From the NCBI GenBank assembly GCA_000226015.1, contig JH155698.1, positions 100,945-134,771 on the forward strand: DNA of 33,827 bases. The letters are read 5' to 3'. This DNA is from Mnemiopsis leidyi (lineage: Eukaryota; Ctenophora; Tentaculata; Lobata; Bolinopsidae). Below the pieces are notes generated by a model. It had not been told where the DNA came from, ran no database searches, and saw only the letters and a program-made list of their open reading frames with translations. Shown here one piece after another: positions 32,101-33,827 of this stretch. The translations under genes and the position numbers were made by a program. The stretch's first letter is position 1; every line of letters starts with the position of its first letter.

Positions 32101-32805
32101 TCATTACCGTATGTGTGAGCGATTACCTAATGTTTCTATCGGGATCAGAGCCTGTAACGGCAATAAATTAGATAAAGCGTGTGCGCGCGAATGCGCGGCG
32201 CGCCTTTCAGTGAACAACGTCTGTTATAATTTTTATCACAAATCTGCCAATCTCAGTAGACCCTTTTAGGGAACAATGAGACCGCCCCAAAACGCGCAAA
32301 TTTATGTCCCACAACGGACAGTAGCAACAAAATGAAACACAAACCTCTGGCGGAATTCTTGGAACAGAATTCTGTTAGGATAACCTTGTCTGCAAATCCT
32401 AATTCCCTCCAACACACCGTTACATCGGAGTTGCTCCAGGATCAACGGCGCAACCATTTTACCTGAAATTTAAATCGGGTTAAATTCGCGCCAACTTCAA
32501 TCGCGACAAGTTGGCACTGGGCGAATTATTGTTTCGATCGCAATTCTCTTAACGGAAATCAGGCGGGGTTGAAATTTCCTGATTGGCTGGAAAAGAAACC
32601 GTGGAGTATGTAGTAGTTAATTAGTTCCAATTTGAACCTACACATCACTGATCACGCGACCCGACATGAATATATTGATGATTACGGGGAGGAATGTTTT
32701 GAATATATTTATGTTACCAGGTTTCTTCTCGTGGTTGGGAATGATGCACCTCACGAAGTGAGGCCTCGTCTCGTGGAGCACGTTCATCAGGTTCTCCAGT
32801 TGTTG
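2030..32805 (-). CDS. MYH9/MYH10-like: Non-muscle/smooth-muscle-type myosin II heavy chain, 21 internal exons (both ends outside window)
   Basis: Actin-based motor heavy chain that dimerises through its rod and assembles bipolar filaments for contractility and cytokinesis. Exons, 5' to 3': 32805-32718, 32462-32345, 31774-31573, 31451-31296, 31103-30918, 30071-29923, 28048-27934, 27764-27609, 27504-27356, 27095-26951, 24549-24382, 24149-24015, 22804-22664, 19472-19339, 19233-19134, 18940-18778, 17786-17542, 16923-16738, 16417-16154, 15957-15761, 2153-2030. They sum to 3,321 nt (1,107 codons) with every junction GT-AG and phase-compatible. Order seen: actin-binding [16 protein letters not shown]2/SH1 segment, converter, IQ region, then continuous heptad-rich coiled coil. 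[16 protein letters not shown] at the head-rod junction separates this from striated-muscle myosins. By recalled comparison with human MYH9 the rod lines up almost without gaps, so no exon seems missing. Motor N-terminus and rod tip are off the window. Confidence 0.97.
2170..2786. repeat. 23-bp minisatellite next to myosin exon U
   Basis: Around 20 copies of a 23-bp unit (TATTATAGCGTACTTGGATC plus TTA) with 1-3 base indels, grading after about 2630 into a longer variant carrying GTTCTGGGGTTAGCGTACTT-like units. It begins 17 bp from the acceptor of exon U, so in the minus-strand transcript it occupies the branch-point region of the 13.6-kb intron. Confidence 0.95.
2832..5149 (+). CDS. Secreted discoidin/F5-8C-like protein 1 (seven exons, last one tentative)
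   Basis: Exons 2832-2883, 3387-3467, 3578-3686, 3963-4030, 4408-4528, 4768-4868 and, less surely, 5121-5149: 561 nt, 186 residues, all GT-AG with matching phases. Exon 1 gives a signal peptide ([17 protein letters not shown]). The mature part looks like one F5/8 type C (galactose-binding jelly-roll) domain: WARNAFDGN near its start, [19 protein letters not shown] as the central strands, paired Cys residues (WCES, PETCIS, SCGKIED, YRLYCN), ending [16 protein letters not shown]. Such domains bind sugars or lipids at cell surfaces; no ligand can be assigned. The paralogue at 5694-7280 shares exon plan and motifs. The last exon was chosen only for phase, pyrimidine tract and an early stop. Confidence 0.8.
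3096..3270. repeat. Interspersed repeat family I, copy 1
   Basis: Starts in a G run (3100-3108), then GATTTTTTGACCA (3124-3136) paired with its exact inverse TGGTCAAAAAATC (3159-3171), so it can form a hairpin. It lies in intron 1 of the first secreted-protein gene. Related sequence occurs at 3692-3910 and 33612-33700. Confidence 0.6.
3692..3910. repeat. Interspersed repeat family I, copy 2
   Basis: Shares GATTTTTTGACC, the GGCCTTGGTC block and repeated GGTCAAAA/GGTCGA motifs with the copy at 3096, preceded by a G-rich stretch. It occupies most of intron 3 of the first secreted-protein gene. Confidence 0.55.
4155..4406. repeat. Tandem repeat carrying duplicated 3' splice sites (intron 4)
   Basis: Two exact-length 73-bp units (4261-4333, 4334-4406) and a longer degenerate one (4155-4260) each begin at the junction TTGCAG|ACGTAGAA that also starts the true exon at 4408. 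Each unit contains a hairpin, TATTATCTAGATA against TATCTAGATAATA. Reading from the upstream acceptors meets in-frame stops within 5-13 codons. Confidence 0.85.
4636..4790. repeat. 48-bp tandem repeat carrying duplicated 3' splice sites (intron 5)
   Basis: Three copies (starting about 4636, 4684 and 4732) each contain TTTTACAG|TTACGGGGATAAAG, the acceptor and start of exon 6. The first two copies run straight into GTAAGA, so each could act as a 13-base microexon; the third has GTTAGATTG and opens into the real exon at 4768. Confidence 0.85.
4869..5693. other. Spacer between the two secreted-protein genes
   Basis: Apart from the tentative terminal exon at 5121-5149, I see no coding signal. 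It would hold the 3' end of gene 1 and the promoter of gene 2; no convincing polyadenylation or promoter motif could be fixed. Confidence 0.5.
5694..7280 (+). CDS. Secreted discoidin/F5-8C-like protein 2 (four exons seen, 3' end open)
   Basis: Exons 5694-5757, 6107-6293, 6829-6987, 7177-7280, all phase-compatible (171 codons plus one base). Three consecutive ATGs open a clear signal peptide ([17 protein letters not shown]). The exon 2 acceptor is the second AG of CCCAGAG, needed for frame. The mature domain parallels gene 1: [31 protein letters not shown], then YADEWCRGD (gene 1 has HADRD), a run of spaced Cys, [13 protein letters not shown] and [12 protein letters not shown] (gene 1 [10 protein letters not shown]). 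The exon after 7280 must begin in phase 1; ATGTTTGA after CATCATCAG near 7913 would end the protein two codons later but is only one option. Likely an extracellular carbohydrate- or lipid-binding protein from tandem duplication; function otherwise unknown. Confidence 0.82.
7086..7165. repeat. Short tandem repeat in intron 3 of secreted-protein gene 2
   Basis: About four copies of a 22-24 bp unit containing ACTGAAATATAACTGTCCATA end 12 bp before the exon 4 acceptor at 7176. Confidence 0.8.
7281..7976. other. Gene-free stretch after secreted-protein gene 2
   Basis: No exon could be supported. It should contain the terminal exon and 3' UTR of the upstream gene. A TTAACATCATCAG|AT acceptor-like site near 7912 is the only candidate noted. 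Confidence 0.4.
7977..8970. repeat. Inverted duplication with about 540-bp spacer
   Basis: The left arm (7977-8035 plus 8204-8278) is the reverse complement of 8821-8970 at moderate identity. Matched blocks include TCAAATGACAA, AACCGAAGTTC, GGGACTTCTA, AGATCTACTC and ACAGTACA. The left arm is split by a 168-bp insertion holding the palindrome at 8085-8196. The 107-codon open frame starting at 8820 falls in the right arm and is not supported as a gene. Confidence 0.7.
8085..8196. mobile_element. 112-bp near-perfect palindrome (foldback insertion)
   Basis: Outer arms AGTTCAACAGTGTTTTT and the exact complement AAAAACACTGTTGAACT; inner arms GAGTGAAAGAC and GTCTTTCACTC; apex AAGGATT-A-AATCCTT centred on 8140. 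The intervening parts also pair imperfectly. It encodes no protein and would fold into a long hairpin as RNA. Its place inside one arm of an inverted duplication suggests a non-autonomous element insertion. Confidence 0.75.
9351..11058 (+). CDS. Rhodopsin-class (class A) G-protein-coupled receptor, five exons
   Basis: Exons 9351-9476, 9648-9746, 9906-10066, 10184-10367 and 10474-11058 give 384 residues. Residues 1-19 resemble a signal peptide, followed by a Cys-containing, N-glycosylatable ectodomain (SCLNETQ). TM1 [21 protein letters not shown]2 [19 protein letters not shown] with the conserved Asp; TM3 after NFFCLIF (disulphide Cys) and ending [12 protein letters not shown] (DRF for DRY); TM4 [12 protein letters not shown]2 Cys in YHRCTIE; TM5 [20 protein letters not shown]6 [18 protein letters not shown], lacking CWxP; TM7 [19 protein letters not shown], where NPxxY is replaced by SDSIIYY. 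The cytoplasmic tail is Ser/Asn/Arg-rich. It is a plasma-membrane receptor signalling through G proteins; the ligand cannot be inferred and no subfamily was recognised. Confidence 0.9.
11059..12613. other. GPCR 3' region and spacer, no gene seen
   Basis: AATAAA candidates for the GPCR transcript lie at 11551-11556 and near 11842. A small hairpin, CCTTACTTCAGTAAGG, sits near 11391-11406. No open frame of convincing composition. Confidence 0.5.
12614..12867 (-). pseudogene. Possible decayed protein-coding remnant
   Basis: Three minus-strand frames join end to end to give protein-like sequence: [20 protein letters not shown] (about 12777-12867), [15 protein letters not shown] (about 12730-12779) and [20 protein letters not shown] then [15 protein letters not shown] (12614-12727, ending in a stop). 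Two single-step frame changes would be needed. I recognise no family; it could be a transposon or gene relic, or chance. Confidence 0.3.
12868..13789. other. Spacer upstream of the PP2A gene
   Basis: A 113-codon plus-strand open frame (13153-13494) shows no recognisable motif and is not called. A GA-rich run near 13497-13531 may belong to the phosphatase promoter. A pyrimidine-rich AG just before the ATG (near 13771) would allow a 5' UTR intron, unproven. Confidence 0.4.
13790..14740 (+). CDS. PPP2CA: Serine/threonine protein phosphatase 2A catalytic subunit, intronless
   Basis: Catalytic subunit of PP2A, dephosphorylating phospho-Ser/Thr as part of a trimer with scaffold A and regulatory B subunits. 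It is 316 residues against 309 in human. Metal-site motifs intact: GDVHG (61-65), GDYVDRG (89-95), RGNHE (120-124), His173 in LHGG and His247 in [16 protein letters not shown] (267-277) is the toxin-binding loop region. The C-terminus TPDYFL (311-316), the site of leucine carboxymethylation and tyrosine phosphorylation, is kept and separates PP2A from PP4/PP6. Differences: a few extra N-terminal residues, one extra residue in KYSGNPNVW, and GVPTKVPYR before the tail. One uninterrupted frame, visibly GC-richer than the surroundings, amid intron-rich genes: a retroposed copy is plausible, but the frame is fully intact. AATAAA follows 22 bases after the stop. Confidence 0.96.
   Translation: MPDPDEKDKINVKELDQWIEQLYDRKHLAEPQVKSLCEKAKEILSKESNVQEVKCPVTICGDVHGQFKDVKELFEIGGTCPNTNYLFMGDYVDRGHYSVETVSLLLALKVRYNNRITILRGNHESRQITQVYGFYDECLRKYSGNPNVWKRFTELFDFLPTTALVDNQVFALHGGLSPAIDKLDSIRYLDRFQEVPHEGPGCDLLWSDPDDRDGWGISPRGVGYTFGQDISETFNHTNGLTLISRAHQLVMEGYNWCHEKSVVTVFSAPNYCYRCGNQAAIMELEEGFKLNFLQYDAAPRSGVPTKVPYRTPDYFL
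14762..14767 (+). promoter_or_regulatory. Polyadenylation signal of the PP2A gene
   Basis: AATAAA 22 bases after the TAA, implying a 3' UTR of roughly 40 bases. No long A tract or flanking duplication, the usual retrocopy scars, is obvious. Confidence 0.55.
14768..15760. other. Rest of host intron up to myosin exon T
   Basis: AT-rich; repeated TTTGATTATTT-like words at 14999-15055 and AGATCTAGAT-like words at 15114-15185. No gene seen on either strand. Confidence 0.5.
15761..15957 (-). CDS. Myosin exon T: light-meromyosin rod, donor side of the 13.6-kb host intron
   Basis: Encodes [20 protein letters not shown], then [20 protein letters not shown] and [20 protein letters not shown]. It ends AA|GTAAGT, a strong donor in phase 2. 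The completing base lies 13.6 kb away at 2153. Confidence 0.95.
16154..16417 (-). CDS. Myosin exon S: light-meromyosin rod
   Basis: 88 codons, the longest myosin exon here: [40 protein letters not shown] and onward to NALKDYQ. Matches the human [20 protein letters not shown] region. Confidence 0.96.
16738..16923 (-). CDS. Myosin exon R: light-meromyosin rod
   Basis: 62 codons: [20 protein letters not shown], then [20 protein letters not shown] and [30 protein letters not shown] and EELEDELQ are nearly identical to vertebrate MYH9/10. Confidence 0.96.
17542..17786 (-). CDS. Myosin exon Q: light-meromyosin rod
   Basis: Encodes [20 protein letters not shown], then [20 protein letters not shown] and on to SERIRKQ. 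QQKKFD is the conserved rod landmark; length from there to SKDD equals human MYH9. Confidence 0.95.
17857..18060 (+). repeat. Interspersed repeat family II, copy 1
   Basis: Begins at a small palindrome (GGGGAGAATTCTCCCC), has TTGCCCTGTACTTTCACG-like sequence in the middle and ends GACTGGCCCCGAAGGGC (18043-18059). About 205 bp. Confidence 0.6.
18418..18615 (+). repeat. Interspersed repeat family II, copy 2
   Basis: Same layout as the copy at 17857: GAGGAGAATTCTTCC start, TTTGCCCTGTTAAACAG in the middle, and the identical 17-base end GACTGGCCCCGAAGGGC (18599-18615). About 200 bp, same orientation. Confidence 0.6.
18778..18940 (-). CDS. Myosin exon P: rod coiled coil
   Basis: Encodes [20 protein letters not shown], then [20 protein letters not shown] and [14 protein letters not shown]. 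Phase 1 exit (G of GE), donor GTAAGC. Confidence 0.93.
19134..19233 (-). CDS. Myosin exon O: rod coiled coil
   Basis: 33 codons after completing Arg: [20 protein letters not shown] then [13 protein letters not shown]. Short exon with clean cag acceptor and GTTTGT donor. Confidence 0.91.
19339..19472 (-). CDS. Myosin exon N: rod coiled coil
   Basis: Encodes [20 protein letters not shown], then [20 protein letters not shown] and MAKM. It exits in phase 2 (AG of Arg). The upstream intron is 3.2 kb. Confidence 0.92.
20247..20463. repeat. Minisatellite with 37-47 bp units
   Basis: Five near-identical units starting GTGAAAACGAAACTTATATG and ending in GTTTATTTGGGGA; some units have an extra CTATTTGG or CCATTTGG block, so two unit lengths alternate. 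Confidence 0.93.
22081..22305. promoter_or_regulatory. Cluster of four CACGTG E-box sites in a myosin intron
   Basis: CACGTG occurs at 22081, 22128, 22165 and 22300. This palindrome is bound by bHLH-family factors in animals. A regulatory role is inferred from density only, since single CACGTG sites also occur elsewhere in the window. Confidence 0.25.
22664..22804 (-). CDS. Myosin exon M: rod coiled coil
   Basis: 47 codons: [20 protein letters not shown], then [20 protein letters not shown] and ELENLLQ. Donor GTAACT. Confidence 0.92.
22805..24014. other. 1.2-kb myosin intron
   Basis: Contains interspersed repeat family II copy 3 (about 23228-23470) and a possible partial copy near 22958-23020. 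No exon seen. Confidence 0.5.
23228..23470 (+). repeat. Interspersed repeat family II, copy 3
   Basis: Starts GAGGAGAGTACTCCTC (palindromic), then TTTTGTAGATTTGTATTT as in copy 2, and ends GCAGCCCCGAAGGGC (23456-23470). About 240 bp, more diverged than the pair at 17.9-18.6 kb. Confidence 0.5.
24015..24149 (-). CDS. Myosin exon L: rod coiled coil
   Basis: 45 codons: [20 protein letters not shown], then [20 protein letters not shown] and MKQIK. Codon-boundary exon with clean acceptor and donor. Confidence 0.92.
24382..24549 (-). CDS. Myosin exon K: rod coiled coil
   Basis: 56 codons: [20 protein letters not shown], then [20 protein letters not shown] and [16 protein letters not shown]. It follows exon J directly (RDLNE-EL) with the spacing of human RDLGEELEALKTEL, although 2.4 kb of intron separates them. 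Confidence 0.93.
26059..26151 (-). other. Unassigned exon-like ORF
   Basis: 31 codons with no stop, [20 protein letters not shown] then [11 protein letters not shown], bounded by an AG acceptor (gtttag) and a textbook donor, GTGAGTATA. The composition looks like a real protein. I do not recognise the family. It could be an exon of another nested gene, a transposon remnant, or chance. Confidence 0.3.
26497..26560. repeat. CCGGT-containing short tandem repeat
   Basis: Three imperfect units of about 22 bp (ACCGGTAAACGGTCGGTAGT, ACCGGTTAAGAATCAGTAGT, TCCGGTTTAGAGCCGGTTCG) with several CCGGTT cores. Confidence 0.6.
26951..27095 (-). CDS. Myosin exon J: rod coiled coil
   Basis: Encodes [20 protein letters not shown], then [20 protein letters not shown] and KLKRDLNE, the counterpart of human [22 protein letters not shown]. 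Donor GTCAGT. Confidence 0.93.
27356..27504 (-). CDS. Myosin exon I: S2 coiled coil
   Basis: Encodes [20 protein letters not shown] through [11 protein letters not shown] plus two bases of Lys. The donor GTACGG is weak but required by frame: the next exon supplies the third base. Confidence 0.9.
27609..27764 (-). CDS. Myosin exon H: S2 coiled coil
   Basis: 52 codons: [20 protein letters not shown], then [20 protein letters not shown] and [12 protein letters not shown]. The exon starts and ends on codon boundaries. Confidence 0.93.
27934..28048 (-). CDS. Myosin exon G: S2 coiled coil
   Basis: Encodes [20 protein letters not shown] then [18 protein letters not shown]. Phase 1 entry completes the Thr codon left by the previous exon. 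Confidence 0.93.
28049..29922. other. 1.9-kb myosin intron, no gene seen
   Basis: AT-rich, with an alternating TA tract near 29358-29402 and scattered CCGGTT words near 28709-28806. No exon or repeat family could be supported. Confidence 0.5.
29923..30071 (-). CDS. Myosin exon F: S2 coiled coil
   Basis: Encodes [20 protein letters not shown], then [10 protein letters not shown] and [14 protein letters not shown], aligning with the human ARLTAKKQELEEICHDLE region. Acceptor tag, donor GTGAGT, phase 2 exit. Confidence 0.93.
30072..30917. repeat. Myosin intron with a TATACATTAG-type simple repeat
   Basis: Between about 30481 and 30620 the sequence is built from degenerate copies of ACAGTATACATTAGTATACT. 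Nothing else was seen. Confidence 0.6.
30918..31103 (-). CDS. Myosin exon E: start of rod (S2)
   Basis: 62 codons in phase 0/0, beginning [20 protein letters not shown] and ending AAEADD. Strong heptad pattern with alternating acidic and basic clusters, matching the start of S2. Confidence 0.93.
31296..31451 (-). CDS. Myosin exon D: light-chain-binding neck and head-rod junction
   Basis: Continues IQ1 ([11 protein letters not shown]) and IQ2 ([19 protein letters not shown]), then [13 protein letters not shown] ahead of the invariant-proline region. The last basic residue of the IQxxxRGxxxR consensus is Val here. The donor is GTTAGT. Confidence 0.95.
31573..31774 (-). CDS. Myosin exon C: relay end/converter and start of IQ1
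   Basis: Encodes [20 protein letters not shown], then [20 protein letters not shown] and the start of the first IQ motif. [13 protein letters not shown] is the hallmark converter-to-lever junction. The donor is GTTTTT, less canonical than the others. Confidence 0.95.
31775..32344. other. Myosin intron between the SH1/SH2 and converter exons
   Basis: 570 bp with no exon, repeat or regulatory motif that I can support. The 62-codon plus-strand frame within it looks like chance. Confidence 0.5.
32345..32462 (-). CDS. Myosin exon B: SH2/SH1 reactive-cysteine helices
   Basis: Encodes the region around [19 protein letters not shown] and [13 protein letters not shown]. Both reactive cysteines (SH2 in LRCNG, SH1 in IRICRQ) are kept. 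Tyr replaces the usual Phe in QGFPNR. It ends in phase 2. Confidence 0.95.
32718..32805 (-). CDS. Myosin exon A: lower actin-binding region of motor
   Basis: Encodes [20 protein letters not shown] followed by [10 protein letters not shown], the conserved stretch after loop 2. The acceptor is ttcag and the donor GTAACA; the exon ends in phase 1 inside a Gly codon completed by the next exon. The loop-2 exon expected upstream was not found before the right edge. Confidence 0.93.
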
Positions 32806-33314
32806 CTGAAATAAAGTCAAGTTAGTCATCCTACTTTTCACTTGATTGTGTATACTGAAATGTACTGGAAGTTTCTGTTTGTACGTATTCGTTGGTATCT
32901 GAGAAATATGAGAAGATTGCCGATGGTTTTAAATTCACGACGCTAACTGCAGAGAGATACCTCTGGACATATGTATATATAGTATTCCCGAGGTTAATTG
33001 ATATAAAATTAGGAAATTACAGACGTATCTTAGATCTGTACATTTGTAGGGCGTCCCAAGATTACAGAGATATCATTGCTAAATGTACATCTACATCTAC
33101 ACAACATGTGTGCCCCTGCGCTTGGTACTGGCTGGATAATAATGTTAATTATTAAACATTATGTTAATGAGACACATGATCGTCTATCTCTGGAATATGA
33201 CATGTCCTTTTATCTTTAACACAACATCATCTTTAACACTTGATGATTACAACAGTTGACACTTGGAACACTTGATACTTGGAACGACTGATATTACAAA
33301 TATTTCCGTGATAC

Positions 33315-33402
33315 CTGCCAACATTTCATGAAGTGCCTGAGAGTTAATTTTTCTGTGGGTCACGGAGGAAACTTCGACTCTTCTTCGAGTTTGGAAAGCC
33401 AT
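33315..33402 (-). other. Unassigned ORF with start codon and donor site
   Basis: ATG followed by AFQTRRRVEVSSVTHRKIN and SQALHEMLA, then a possible GTATCA donor in phase 1. It does not fit the myosin motor, whose next exon (32805) starts in phase 0. It might be an upstream or alternative exon, or chance. Confidence 0.2.
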
Positions 33403-33611
33403 TAAACCTAATAACATAGCTGACAGTTAACTTAACAAAGTTGTTTAACTTGCTCGCATTAAGGGTCCCACTTAACAGAATATAGAACTACTGAGCATGC
33501 AGTACATGGTATATGCTAAACAGCCCAACCCAAATATATTATAATCTCGTTGACTGAACGACTATGTTTAAACTCTAAATTTTAAAAAATAACAATAGAT
33601 GGATTAAGTAC

Positions 33612-33700
33612 TTTTGAGGGCCAGGGGGCGACAATGATTTTTTGATAATTTGGCCTTAGTCGACATGCTGGGTCAATTTCAAGCTCCGGTATAGGGGCGA
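33612..33700. repeat. Interspersed repeat family I, copy 3 (partial)
   Basis: GGGGGCGACAATGATTTTTTGA, then a TTTGGCCTTAGTCG block as in the copies at 3096 and 3692, ending soon after GGTCAA. It sits near the right edge in a myosin intron. Confidence 0.5.
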
Positions 33701-33712
33701 AAAGAAAGATAG

Positions 33713-33827
<115 letters not shown>

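Overview
The window is AT-rich, intron-dense animal DNA. GT-AG introns of 100 bp to 13.6 kb interrupt well-conserved coding sequence, and the intergenic and intronic DNA is full of minisatellites, foldback elements and short interspersed repeats. The gene set (class II myosin heavy chain, secreted discoidin-like proteins, a rhodopsin-class GPCR, PP2A catalytic subunit) shows an invertebrate-type metazoan. Sequence alone does not place it further.

The frame of the window is one minus-strand gene: a non-muscle/smooth-muscle-type myosin II heavy chain, running from about 32.8 kb (5' side) to 2.03 kb (3' side). I reconstructed 21 consecutive coding exons (3,321 nt, 1,107 codons). They join without a frame break and run from the end of the motor (actin-binding and SH1/SH2 region) through the converter, neck (IQ motifs) and most of the coiled-coil rod. 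The start of the motor lies beyond the right edge, and the rod tip and tailpiece lie beyond the left edge.

The last complete intron of this gene (2154-15760, 13.6 kb) contains four genes on the opposite strand. Two are adjacent paralogues for small secreted discoidin/F5-8C-like (galactose-binding-fold) proteins (2832-about 5149 and 5694-at least 7280). The third is a five-exon rhodopsin-class GPCR (9351-11058). The fourth is an intact, intronless PP2A catalytic subunit gene (13790-14740). Their transcription would run antisense to the myosin pre-mRNA.

The rest is intronic repeat structure. It includes two neighbouring introns of the first secreted-protein gene whose 3' splice sites are tandemly duplicated (four and three candidate acceptors), a 222-bp foldback element, a 112-bp near-perfect palindrome inserted in one arm of a larger inverted duplication, two small interspersed repeat families with three copies each, and minisatellites at 1-189, 2170-2786 and 20247-20463. 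Several exon-like stretches remain unassigned (about 12.6-12.9, 26.06-26.5 and 33.3 kb).
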